A stretch of 64,000 nucleotides of DNA, from positions 1,054,001 to 1,118,000 of the forward strand of contig CAWCUZ010000001.1 in NCBI GenBank assembly GCA_963798795.1. Reading direction: 5' to 3'. Under the pieces are notes generated by a model. It ran no database searches. It was not told the origin of the DNA and saw nothing but the letters and a program-made list of their open reading frames with translations. Of this stretch, positions 44,529-53,105 are shown piece by piece. Source of the stretch: CAWCUZ01 sp963798795 (GTDB lineage: Bacteria; Acidobacteriota; Vicinamibacteria; Vicinamibacterales; SCN-69-37). Within the stretch, counting starts at the first letter, position 1, and every line of letters begins with the position of its first letter. A program made the position numbers and the translations under genes.

Positions 44529-47500
44529 ATGTCACGCCCAAGACGCCTCAGCGTTCCGATGGCCGTCGGCTGCGCCGTGCTCTGCACGGCCTGGGGAATC
44601 CAGGCCGGGGCGGCTCGCGCTGACCGGCAGACGGCCGCGCCCCCCGGCCTGGATCCTGCGCTGCTCGCCACGTTTCAGTGGCGGAGCCTCGGCCCGGATC
44701 GCGGCGGCCGCTCGCTCGCCGTCTCGGGCGTGAAGGGTCAGCCGGACGTCGGCTACTTCGGCGCCACGGGCGGCGGGCTCTGGAAGACGACGGACCGCGG
44801 CGATACCTGGGCGCCGGTCACGGACGGTCAGGTGCACAGCGGCTCGGTGGGCGCCGTCGCCGTCTCCGAGAGCAACCCCGACGTCGTCTACATCGGCATG
44901 GGCGAGTCGTGTATCCGCGGCAACATCCAGCCCGGGGACGGCGTCTACAGGTCCACCGACGCGGGCAAGACCTGGACGCACGTGGGGTTTTCGGACTCCG
45001 ACGCCATCGCCAAGGTCCGGATCCATCCGACCAATCCCGACATCGTGTTCGTCGCCTCGTTCGGCAAGTACGGCGGGCCGAGCCCTGAGCGCGGCGTGTT
45101 CAAGACGACCGACGGCGGCCGGACGTGGAACAAGGTCCTGTTCCGCGATGACAAGACCGGCGGCGTCGACATCGCCATCGACCACAACAACCCGGCCGTG
45201 ATGTACGCGGCGCTCTGGGAGGCGTTCCGCAAGGAATACACGATGTCGAGCGGCGGGCCTGGCAGCGGCCTGTTCAAGTCGACGGACGGCGGCGACACCT
45301 GGAGGGAAATCACCCGGAACCAGGGCCTGCCCTCGGGCATCGACGGCAAGATCGGCGTGGCCGTGTCGGGCGCGGATTCCAGCCGCGTCTACGCCATCGT
45401 CGAGAACGCGAACGGCGGGCTGTTCCGATCGGACGACGCCGGCGCCACCTGGACGCTCGCCAACAACGAGCGCAGCATCCGCCAGCGCGCGTTCTACTAC
45501 ACGCATATCACCGCCGACCCGCACAACAAGGATCTGCTGTACGTGCTGAACGTCGGCACCTTCCGCTCGACGGATGCGGGCAAGACAATGGTCCGATTCG
45601 CCGGCGGCGATTCGCATGACCTGTGGATCGATCCGGACGACTCCGAGCACGTGATGCACGCGAGCGACGGCGGCGGCGCGATCACCTATGACGCCAGCGC
45701 GCCGAACCGCAATTGGACCTCGCGGGACTATCCGACCGGGCAGTTCTACCACGTGATTCCGACGGCCCACGTGCCCTACCAGATCTGCGGCGCACAGCAG
45801 GACAGCAGCACTGTCTGCATCCCGAGCACTCCGTCGGGCGGCGGTGGCCGGGGCGGCCGCGGCGGACGCGGCGGGAGCGCGCCCACCAGCTACAGCCCCG
45901 GCGGCGCCGAGCCCGGCTACATCGCGCCCGATCCGAAGGACCCCGACGTGTTCTTCTCGGGCAGCAACAACGGCGGCTTTATGGACTACGTCAACCGGCG
46001 CACCGGCGAGCGGCGCGAGGTCCATCCGTACCCGCGCATGTTCTCCGGCGAACCGTCGAGCGCGCTCGTCGAACGGGTCCAGTGGACGTACCCGATCGTC
46101 TTCTCGCCCGTCGATCCGAACGTGCTCTTCACCGCCACCCAGCACGTGTGGCGGACGACCAGCGGCGGACAGACGTGGGACCGCATCAGCGACGACCTGA
46201 CGCGGCACGACCCGTCGACGATGGGCGATTCGGGCGGACCGATCACACACGACATGAACGGTCCGGAGGTGTACGCGACGGTCTTCGCGCTCGGCCCATC
46301 CAAGGTCGACGTGAACGTGCTCTGGGCGGGCTCTGACGACGGGCTCGTCAACGTGACGCGCGACGGCGGCAGGACGTGGACGAACGTGACGCCGCCGGGC
46401 ATGCCGGACTTCGGCCGCGTGAGCATCATCGACGCGTCGACGTTCGACGCCGGCACGGCCTACGTGGCCGTCAAGCGGCCGCTGCTGAACGACAAGGCGC
46501 CCTACCTCTTCCGCACCCACGACTTCGGCCGGACCTGGACGAAGATCGTCAACGGCCTCGGCCCGCTCGACTACGTGCACACGGTGCGCGAGGACCCCAC
46601 GCGCCAGGGGCTGCTCTACGCCGGCACGCAGCATGGCGTGTACTACTCGTACGACGACGGTGGTACCTGGCGGTCGCTGTCGCTGAACCTGCCCGACACG
46701 CAGGTGTCGGACCTGTGGGTCGTCGACAGCGACATCGCGATCGCGACGCACGGACGCGGGTTCTACATCCTCGACCACATCGCGCCGCTGCGGCAGTACG
46801 GCGCGCAGCCCGCCGCGGCGAGCGATGCCGTCCTGTTCAAGCCAGACGCGGCGATTCGCTCCGCGGGCAACGCGACCATCGAGTACTGGCTGAAGCAGCC
46901 GGTCGGCACTCTCACCCTCGACGTCGTCGACCCGAAGGGAACGGTCGTCCATTCGTTCTCGAGCAACGCCGCGGCCGGTGGTGGAGGCGGACGCGGCGGG
47001 CGCGGCGGCGGCGGGGCTGGCGCGGGACGCGGCGGCGGCCGCGGGCAGGCACCAGCACCGGCGGCGCCGTCGGCGAGCGTCGGATCGCCAGGCGCCGGAT
47101 GCGGCCCAGGCGGAGGCGGCTTCGGGGGATTCGGCGGCCGCGGCGGCCGTGGCGGCGGAGCCGCGGGCCCCACGCCCGCGCCGGCCACTGTCGGGTTGAA
47201 CTGCGTGACGTGGAACCTGCGTTATCCCGATGCGGTCGGCTTCCCGGGGATGATCCTGTGGGGCGGCGGCCTGAGCGGGCCGGCCGCGGCTCCCGGAACC
47301 TACCAGGTGCGGCTCACCGCGAACGGCAGGACGCAGACCCAGCCGCTCGTCATCAAGCGACACCCGTGGCACGCCGCGACCGACGCCGACCTGCAGGAGC
47401 AGTTCGACCTGGCGATCCAGGTCCGCGACAAGGTCACCGAGGCGAATCAGGCGGTGATCCAGATTCGCCGAATCCAGGACGCGGTCGGTGACCGCCTCGG

Positions 47501-47831
47501 CAAGTCATCCGATGCGCGGCTCAAGTCGGCGGGCGACCGGCTGAAGACGAACCTCAGCGCGGTCGAGGAGACCATCTACCAGGTCCGCAACGAGAGCGGT
47601 CAGGACCCGCTGAACTTCCCGATCAAGCTGAACAACCGGCTGGCCACTCTGCTGTCGGTCGTCAGCGACGGCGACGGCAAACCCATCGGAAACGCGCGGC
47701 CGATCTTCAACGACCTGACCGCGGAGCTGAAGGTGCAGACCGACAAACTGCAGCAGGTACTGACCGCCGACCTGACGGCGTTCAACACCGAAGCGCGGAG
47801 GCTGGGGCTGGAGCCGATCAGCGACAAGTGA
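44529..47831 (+). CDS. Large secreted sortilin-like/BNR-repeat protein with Gly/Arg-rich inserts
   Basis: 1,100 residues from ATG 44529, after an ideal GGAGGAG. Signal peptide PMAVGCAVLCTAWGIQAGAA. It is dominated by beta-propeller blades with Asp-box (BNR) turns, such as GGLWKTTDRGDTWAPV, GVFKTTDGGRTWNKV, GLFKSTDGGDTWREI and YLFRTHDFGRTWTKI, the motif of VPS10/sortilin-type and sialidase-like proteins. Low-complexity RGG-type inserts occur near residues 450 and 820-880 (GGGGRGGRGGRGG; GGFGGFGGRGGRGGG). A helical C-terminal domain ends the protein. Enzymatic activity is not evident, and many such proteins in this lineage are of unknown function. It is the last gene of the sigma-linked block. 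Confidence 0.88.
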   Translation: MSRPRRLSVPMAVGCAVLCTAWGIQAGAARADRQTAAPPGLDPALLATFQWRSLGPDRGGRSLAVSGVKGQPDVGYFGATGGGLWKTTDRGDTWAPVTDGQVHSGSVGAVAVSESNPDVVYIGMGESCIRGNIQPGDGVYRSTDAGKTWTHVGFSDSDAIAKVRIHPTNPDIVFVASFGKYGGPSPERGVFKTTDGGRTWNKVLFRDDKTGGVDIAIDHNNPAVMYAALWEAFRKEYTMSSGGPGSGLFKSTDGGDTWREITRNQGLPSGIDGKIGVAVSGADSSRVYAIVENANGGLFRSDDAGATWTLANNERSIRQRAFYYTHITADPHNKDLLYVLNVGTFRSTDAGKTMVRFAGGDSHDLWIDPDDSEHVMHASDGGGAITYDASAPNRNWTSRDYPTGQFYHVIPTAHVPYQICGAQQDSSTVCIPSTPSGGGGRGGRGGRGGSAPTSYSPGGAEPGYIAPDPKDPDVFFSGSNNGGFMDYVNRRTGERREVHPYPRMFSGEPSSALVERVQWTYPIVFSPVDPNVLFTATQHVWRTTSGGQTWDRISDDLTRHDPSTMGDSGGPITHDMNGPEVYATVFALGPSKVDVNVLWAGSDDGLVNVTRDGGRTWTNVTPPGMPDFGRVSIIDASTFDAGTAYVAVKRPLLNDKAPYLFRTHDFGRTWTKIVNGLGPLDYVHTVREDPTRQGLLYAGTQHGVYYSYDDGGTWRSLSLNLPDTQVSDLWVVDSDIAIATHGRGFYILDHIAPLRQYGAQPAAASDAVLFKPDAAIRSAGNATIEYWLKQPVGTLTLDVVDPKGTVVHSFSSNAAAGGGGGRGGRGGGGAGAGRGGGRGQAPAPAAPSASVGSPGAGCGPGGGGFGGFGGRGGRGGGAAGPTPAPATVGLNCVTWNLRYPDAVGFPGMILWGGGLSGPAAAPGTYQVRLTANGRTQTQPLVIKRHPWHAATDADLQEQFDLAIQVRDKVTEANQAVIQIRRIQDAVGDRLGKSSDARLKSAGDRLKTNLSAVEETIYQVRNESGQDPLNFPIKLNNRLATLLSVVSDGDGKPIGNARPIFNDLTAELKVQTDKLQQVLTADLTAFNTEARRLGLEPISDK

Positions 47832-47952
47832 TTGGGAGATTTGGCGATTTGGCGATTTGGAGATCTGGTTGCAGCGTTCCAAACCGGCAATCTCCAAACC
47901 TCCAAACCTCCAAACCTCCAAATCTCCAAATCTCCAAATCTCAATCCCAATC
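47831..47952. repeat. 8-bp tandem repeats arranged as inverted arrays
   Basis: The left array (47834-47868) is made of GGAGATTT/GGCGATTT units. The right array (about 47888-47945) is made of CCTCCAAA/TCTCCAAA units, their complement. The outer ends (ATTGGGAGATTTGG and CCAAATCTCAATCCCAAT) also pair. It can fold as one long imperfect hairpin between the convergent sortilin-like and yqgE genes. Confidence 0.85.
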
Positions 47953-47970
47953 GTCGAATCCCGCCTCGCA

Positions 47971-48516
47971 TCAGTGGACGCCGTGTCCCATCTGCAGCAG
48001 GTGGGGATCGGCGCCGAGACGGCGAATCGCCATCTCCCACGACGCCTGGGGCGGAATCTCGAAGATGAGGTCCAGCTCCACGGGCATGATCAGCCAGGCC
48101 GACTCGGCCAGTTCCGTATCGAGCTGGCCGGGACCCCAACCGGCGTAGCCGGCGAGCACGTGGGTGCGGCGCGGCAGCGGCTGCGCCGTGAGCACGCGGC
48201 GCAGCAGGACGGGCGACGCCGACAGATACAACCCGGCACCGAGTTCGCGCGACTCGACGCCGTCCGGTTGCTGTGACGTCAGGATCCATCCGCGCTGCGG
48301 TTCGACCGGGCCGCCGATGAGCAGCGGCAGGTCGTTCGGTTGACTCAGCGGCGGATCCAGGCTCACCGCCCGCGCGGCCTCGACTTCCGAGGGCCGATTG
48401 ACGATCAGGCCCAGCGCGCCCTCGGGCGCGTGCTCGCACAGAAGCACGACGGACCGCGCGAAATTCGGATCGATCAGCTGCGGCATCGAGAGAAGGAGGG
48501 CGGGTGCGAGCGACAT
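47971..48516 (-). CDS. YqgE/AlgH family protein
   Basis: 181 residues. The UPF0301 (AlgH/YqgE) fold is clear: MSLAPALLLSMPQLIDPNFAR at the start, SVVLLCEHAPEGALGLIVNRP, then LPLLIGGPVEPQRGWIL and LAGYAGWGPGQLDTELAESAW. The family is small, cytoplasmic and widely conserved. AlgH in Pseudomonas affects alginate and virulence regulation; the mechanism is unknown. The start ATG 48516 is favoured over an upstream in-frame start at 48642, which would include the GC-rich repeat region. TACTAT stands 7 nt upstream, which suggests a leaderless message. Confidence 0.92.
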   Translation of the reverse strand: MSLAPALLLSMPQLIDPNFARSVVLLCEHAPEGALGLIVNRPSEVEAARAVSLDPPLSQPNDLPLLIGGPVEPQRGWILTSQQPDGVESRELGAGLYLSASPVLLRRVLTAQPLPRRTHVLAGYAGWGPGQLDTELAESAWLIMPVELDLIFEIPPQASWEMAIRRLGADPHLLQMGHGVH

Positions 48517-48523
48517 GAGATCG

Positions 48524-48529
48524 ATAGTA
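48524..48529 (-). promoter_or_regulatory. TACTAT -10 box, 7 nt before yqgE
   Basis: The minus-strand TACTAT is followed by CGATCTC and ATG 48516. The spacing and lack of a ribosome-binding site fit a leaderless transcript. Confidence 0.5.
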
Positions 48530-48675
48530 GCAGGTGGCTCGGGTCGCTCAGGTCTGTCGGGGCCCTGGGGTCCTTCAGGTCCGAGGCGCGGCGGTCCCGG
48601 TCGGCGATTGACGATGGCCCAATCGCGATTGGAGATTGCCAAGCGACGATTGCCGGTGCGTGGGTCTCGGGTCCC
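48530..48675. repeat. Degenerate GGGTC/AGGTC-type short repeats between yqgE and queG
   Basis: Repeating 9-mers such as GGGTCCCTC, AGGTCCCTC and GGGTCCGGG, and 7-8-mers such as GATTGCCA and GATTGGAG, run through this gap and into the end of queG. No gene is seen here. The 49621-49709 gap after queG's start shows nothing clear. Confidence 0.55.
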
Positions 48676-49620
48676 TCAGGTCCCTCGGGTCCGGGCGGCG
48701 GTGGCGTAGCGAAGCGAGCGCCGGATGCGGCGGAGGCCGGCGCGGCGCATCGCGCTGCCCTTCAGGAGCGTCCGCCACGCGTCGTCGGACAGCCGGCACA
48801 GGTCGACGAGCCGCGGGAACGCCAGACCGTCGCGCGGCTGCCAGGCCGGATCGTCGCTGACGGCCGCGCGCCGGTTCCACGGACACACGTCCTGACAGAT
48901 GTCGCACCCCAGAATCTCTTTGCGCACCGCCGGCTGCCGCGAGGTGTCCACCTCGCCGCGCGCTTCGATGGTCAGATACGACAGGCAGCGGGTGGCATCC
49001 AGTTCGTACGGCTGCACGATGGCGCCCGTCGGACACGCATCGAGGCACCGGGTGCAGGTGCCGCAGTGATCGACCGCCGGCGCATCGGGCTCGAGTTCCG
49101 CGTTGGTGAGCACCTCGCCGAGGAACAGCCACGATCCGATCTGCCGGTTGATGACGCAGGTGTTCTTGCCGATCCAGCCGAGGCCCGCCTGCTCGGCGAA
49201 CACGCGCTCCTGCACGGGCCCCGCGTCCACACACGAGAACGCTTCGAAGCCTTCCCCGGCCGCCTCGCGTAGACGCCGCAGCAGGTCGCGCAGCCGGTTG
49301 CGCAGGACCTCGTGGTAGTCGTCGCCCCACGCGTAGCGGGAAATCGCCACGCGGTCCGCATCGGTGATCTCGGTCGAATAGGGCCGGTCGGTGTTGTAGA
49401 CGCACGCGACGGACACGACCGACCGTGCGGTCGGCAGCACGCGCGCGGGATCCAGCCGTTCGTCGAGAGACTCGGCCAGATACCGCATGTCGCCAGCGCG
49501 TCCAGCGGCAATCCAGTCGGCGAGCCGCGCGAGACGCGGATGCCGCTCGGCGCGCGCGACACCGCACAGGTCGAAGCCGGCCTCGCGCGCCGCCGCCTTC
49601 ACCATCAAGGAGTCGAGCAC
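48676..49620 (-). CDS. queG: Epoxyqueuosine reductase QueG
   Basis: 314 residues from GTG 49620 (ATG 49605 possible). QueG hallmarks: GFDLCGVA near the N-terminus, ISRYAWGDDYHEVLRNRL (cobalamin region), GWIGKNTCVI and two 4Fe-4S clusters, CGTCTRCLDACPTGAI and CDICQDVCPWN. The enzyme uses cobalamin to reduce epoxyqueuosine to queuosine in the tRNA anticodon, the final step of queuosine synthesis. Other que genes are not in the window. It lies 89 bp downstream of acnA and is probably transcribed with it. Confidence 0.93.
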   Translation of the reverse strand: MLDSLMVKAAAREAGFDLCGVARAERHPRLARLADWIAAGRAGDMRYLAESLDERLDPARVLPTARSVVSVACVYNTDRPYSTEITDADRVAISRYAWGDDYHEVLRNRLRDLLRRLREAAGEGFEAFSCVDAGPVQERVFAEQAGLGWIGKNTCVINRQIGSWLFLGEVLTNAELEPDAPAVDHCGTCTRCLDACPTGAIVQPYELDATRCLSYLTIEARGEVDTSRQPAVRKEILGCDICQDVCPWNRRAAVSDDPAWQPRDGLAFPRLVDLCRLSDDAWRTLLKGSAMRRAGLRRIRRSLRYATAARTRGT

Positions 49621-49709
49621 ACGTCGAGTGGTACTGGGCCCTGGGCTGTCGGTCGTGGGCAGGCGCCCCGAGGCTTCCGCCCCGGCCGAGCAGCGGGAGC
49701 CGGCGTGCG

Positions 49710-52406
49710 TCAGCCGCGCGCCAGCCGCCGGAGCACGTACGGCAGGATTCCGCCGTGCCGGAACGCGGCGAATTCCTCGGGCGTGTCGATGCGAACGACG
49801 ACCTGGACGTCCGCGGACGTGCCGTCGGGGCGCCGCGCGGTGACGGTCAGCCTGACGGGCGGCCGCTCGCCGGCGTCGAACGCCTCGACGTCGAACAGCT
49901 CGCGGCCGGTGAGGCCGAGCGAGGCCGCCGATTCGCCGGCCGGAAACTGCAGCGGCAGGACGCCCATGTTGACGAGATTGCTGCGGTGGATCCGCTCGAA
50001 GCTCTCGGCGAGCACGGCCTTCACGCCGAGCAGCAGGGTCCCTTTGGCGGCCCAGTCGCGCGACGATCCGGACCCGTACTCCTTGCCGGCAACGACGATC
50101 AGCGGCACGCCGGCATCGCGGTATTTCATGGCCGCGTCGTAGATCGACATCACGCCGTCGTCGGGCAGATAGGTCGTCCAGCCGCCCTCGGTGCCGGGCG
50201 CCAACTGGTTCTTGAGGCGCACGTTCGCGAACGTGCCGCGCATCATCACCTCGTGGTTGCCGCGCCGGGCGCCGTACGAGTTGAAGTCCTTCGGCGTCAC
50301 GCCCTGGGCGATCAGGTACCTGCCCGCCGGGCTGTCCGCCTTGATCGATCCGGCCGGGGAAATGTGGTCGGTCGTGATGCTGTCGCCGAGCAGCGCGAGC
50401 ACGCGCGCGTTGCGGAGCGGCGTGAACGCCGGCGGCTCGGGCGTCAGGTCCTCGAGGAATGGCGGGCGCCGGATGTAGGTGGACGCCGGATCCCAGACGA
50501 AACGATCGCCGGTCGGCACGGGCAGCCCGCGCCACAACTCGTCACCATCGAAGACGTGCGCATATCGCTGCCGGAACATGTCGGCCGACACCGACGCCAG
50601 CATCGTCTCGTGGATCTCGCGCTGCGTCGGCCAGATGTCGGCCAGGAACACCGGCCGACCGTCGGCGCCCGTGCCGAGCGGATCCTTTGACACGTCCACG
50701 TTCATCGATCCGGCCAGTGCATACGCGACGACGAGCGGCGGCGAGGCCAGGTAGTTGGCGCGCACGTCCTGCTGGATGCGCCCCTCGAAGTTCCGGTTCC
50801 CCGACAGCACCGCGCAGACGACGAGTTGCCGTTCGCGCACTTCGGCGGCAATCGCCTCCGGCAGCGGTCCGCTGTTGCCGATGCAGGTCGTGCAGCCGTA
50901 CCCGACGAGATTGAAGCCGAGTGCGTCCAGATAGGTCTGCAGACCCGACTTCGTCAGGTAATCGGTCACGACCTTCGAGCCTGGCGCGAGGCTGGTCTTG
51001 ACCCAGGGCTTCGTCTTCAACCCGCGCTCGACGGCCTTCCGTGCCACGAGACCGGCGCCGATCATGACGCTCGGATTGGACGTGTTCGTGCAGCTCGTGA
51101 TGGCCGCGATGACGACCGACCCGTGCTCGAGCGCGGTCGCCGTCGCCACGGCTTCCGCCGCCGCGACGCCGCCGCCCGACGACGCCGGCGGCTGGCTGAG
51201 CCCCTTCTGCAGATCGGGCAGCGCGGCGGCAAAGGAGCGTTTGGCCTGCGCGAGCGGAACACGATCCTGAGGCCGCCGCGGGCCGGCCAGGCTCGGCTCC
51301 ACGGCGCCGAGGTCCAGCGCCAGCCCGCCGGCATACTCGGCCTCGGGGCTGGCGTCGGTGCGGAACAGCCCCTGGGCCTTGGCGTACGCCTCGACGAACG
51401 CCACGTGCTCGGCATCGCGTCCGGTGAGGCGCAGGTAGTCGAGCGTCATATCGTCGATCGGAAAGACCGCGACCGTCGCGCCGTACTCCGGGCACATGTT
51501 GCCGAGCGTGACCCGGTCGGCAATCGTCAGGTGTTTCAATCCCGCGCCGAAGAACTCGACGAACGACCCCACGACGCCCTTCCGGCGCAGCGACTCGGTG
51601 ACGGTCAGGACCAGGTCGGTGGCCGTCGTGCCCTCGCGCAGCCGGCCCGTGAGCCGGTAGCCGATCACCGGCGGAATCAGCATCGAGCTGGGCTGGCCGA
51701 GCATCGCCGCTTCCGCCTCGATGCCGCCGACGCCCCACCCCACCACGCCGAGGCCGTTCACCATCGTCGTGTGCGAGTCGGTGCCGAACACGGTATCGGG
51801 GTATGCGAGCGTCCGGCCGCCAGCCGCGGTCCGGCACACGACCCGGGCGAGATACTCGATGTTCACCTGGTGCACGATGCCGGTCTCGGGCGGCACGACC
51901 CGGAAATTGCGGAACGCCGTCTGGCCCCAGCGCAGGAAGGTGTAGCGCTCGCGATTGCGGTGGTACTCCATCTCGGCATTGAGGCCGAGCGCCTTCGGGG
52001 AGCCGAAGTAGTCGACCTGGACGGAGTGATCGATGACCAGCTCGACCGGCTGGAGCGGGTTCACACGCTCGGGGTCGCCGCCGAGCTGGGCGATGCCGTC
52101 GCGCATCGCGGCCAGGTCCACGACGCAGGGCACGCCGGTGAAGTCCTGCAGCAGGACCCGCGCCGGCATGAACGAGATCTCCGTCTGCTCGCGCGCGCCG
52201 CGCGCCAGCGCCTCGATGTCGGCCGGCGAGACGAACGCCCCGTCCTCGCGACGCAGCAGGTTCTCGAGGAGGATCTTGAGCGAATACGGCAGCCGCTCGA
52301 CGCGGCCGAATCCGCCCTGCGCGGCCAGCGCCGGCAGGCTGTAGAACTCGGACGGGACGCCGCCCAGCGTCGCCGTCGTGCGGGTGCGGAAGGAATCGTG
52401 AGACAT
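49710..52406 (-). CDS. acnA: Aconitate hydratase AcnA
   Basis: 898 residues, full AcnA/IRP length. N-terminal SLPALAAQGGFGRVERLPYS and RLPYSLKILLENLLRREDG, then the three 4Fe-4S cysteines (ITSCTNTSNPSVMIGAG, and GYGCTTCIGNSGPLPEAI), and a C-terminal swivel domain with DFNSYGARRGNHEVMMRGTF and AGKEYGSGSSRDWAAKG. It isomerises citrate to isocitrate in the TCA cycle. The start lies 3 bp after the stop of the upstream beta-barrel gene, so it belongs to the leftward matrixin transcript. A second, permuted aconitase-family protein is at 33.9-36.0 kb. Confidence 0.96.
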   Translation of the reverse strand: MSHDSFRTRTTATLGGVPSEFYSLPALAAQGGFGRVERLPYSLKILLENLLRREDGAFVSPADIEALARGAREQTEISFMPARVLLQDFTGVPCVVDLAAMRDGIAQLGGDPERVNPLQPVELVIDHSVQVDYFGSPKALGLNAEMEYHRNRERYTFLRWGQTAFRNFRVVPPETGIVHQVNIEYLARVVCRTAAGGRTLAYPDTVFGTDSHTTMVNGLGVVGWGVGGIEAEAAMLGQPSSMLIPPVIGYRLTGRLREGTTATDLVLTVTESLRRKGVVGSFVEFFGAGLKHLTIADRVTLGNMCPEYGATVAVFPIDDMTLDYLRLTGRDAEHVAFVEAYAKAQGLFRTDASPEAEYAGGLALDLGAVEPSLAGPRRPQDRVPLAQAKRSFAAALPDLQKGLSQPPASSGGGVAAAEAVATATALEHGSVVIAAITSCTNTSNPSVMIGAGLVARKAVERGLKTKPWVKTSLAPGSKVVTDYLTKSGLQTYLDALGFNLVGYGCTTCIGNSGPLPEAIAAEVRERQLVVCAVLSGNRNFEGRIQQDVRANYLASPPLVVAYALAGSMNVDVSKDPLGTGADGRPVFLADIWPTQREIHETMLASVSADMFRQRYAHVFDGDELWRGLPVPTGDRFVWDPASTYIRRPPFLEDLTPEPPAFTPLRNARVLALLGDSITTDHISPAGSIKADSPAGRYLIAQGVTPKDFNSYGARRGNHEVMMRGTFANVRLKNQLAPGTEGGWTTYLPDDGVMSIYDAAMKYRDAGVPLIVVAGKEYGSGSSRDWAAKGTLLLGVKAVLAESFERIHRSNLVNMGVLPLQFPAGESAASLGLTGRELFDVEAFDAGERPPVRLTVTARRPDGTSADVQVVVRIDTPEEFAAFRHGGILPYVLRRLARG

Positions 52407-52409
52407 CGG

Positions 52410-53105
52410 TCAGAACCCGATCAACAGGCCGGCGAGGAACGTGCCGGCCACGAGATGCCGGCGGTCGCCGAGATGGAAGACATTCGACCGCTCGGTCAGG
52501 CGGGCCTCGGCGCGGATCCCCAGCCGGTGGATGAGGCCGCCGCCACCCTGTCGCCACCAGTATTTCACGCCTCCACCAGCATTGGCGACGTGCCCGTTCC
52601 CGGCGATCTGCCGATCCGACGAGAGGCCGCGCAACCAGCCGGCCGCTCCTCGCGCGAACCACTCGGCGCGCCCGCGCCGCCGGAGGGTCCACAGCGCCGC
52701 GCCTTCCAGCGCAAACTGGGAGACCGGCGTGGTGAGCGTGAGGGCGTCGGCCCCGTCGACGTCCGCTGAAATGCGCGTCTCGATCTGTCCGCGCATCCAG
52801 CTGCCGGACAGCTCGGCCGACAGCCGCCGGCCGACCCGCATCGAGACCGCACCCTCGAGTCCGGCGCCGGCCCCCAGCCGGTTCTCGGTGGCGAACACGG
52901 GCAAGGGCGAGCCGTCTCCGGTGAGCAGGTCGGCGCTCATCGTGCCAAGCGAGGAGGTCGAGGCTCCGGCGAATGCCATCGACAAATCGACCGCATGGCC
53001 GGCGGAGGCCGGCGGCCCGACCGCCTGTGGTGCGGCGTGCACCCGCGCCACGCCCGCCTCCACGACAAGGAGGCCCACCGCAGCGAGCGCCACGAGGGTC
53101 CTCAT
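52410..53105 (-). CDS. Putative outer-membrane barrel protein of the matrixin unit
   Basis: 231 residues. Signal peptide TLVALAAVGLLVVEAGVARVHAA. The mature part alternates aromatics and Gly (AEWFARGAAGWLRGL, NAGGGVKYWWRQGGGGLIHR) and ends LVAGTFLAGLLIGF, with the terminal Phe expected of an outer-membrane barrel. No family is recognised. Its start overlaps the matrixin stop codon (ATGA), and its own stop is 3 bp before acnA, so it is made from the same message as the protease. Confidence 0.62.
   Translation of the reverse strand: MRTLVALAAVGLLVVEAGVARVHAAPQAVGPPASAGHAVDLSMAFAGASTSSLGTMSADLLTGDGSPLPVFATENRLGAGAGLEGAVSMRVGRRLSAELSGSWMRGQIETRISADVDGADALTLTTPVSQFALEGAALWTLRRRGRAEWFARGAAGWLRGLSSDRQIAGNGHVANAGGGVKYWWRQGGGGLIHRLGIRAEARLTERSNVFHLGDRRHLVAGTFLAGLLIGF

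Noticed and set aside
44532..47372. 946-residue open frame antisense to the sortilin-like gene
   Set aside because: It is the high-GC mirror of the real gene, with Arg/Ala/Val-rich low-complexity sequence and no family motif.
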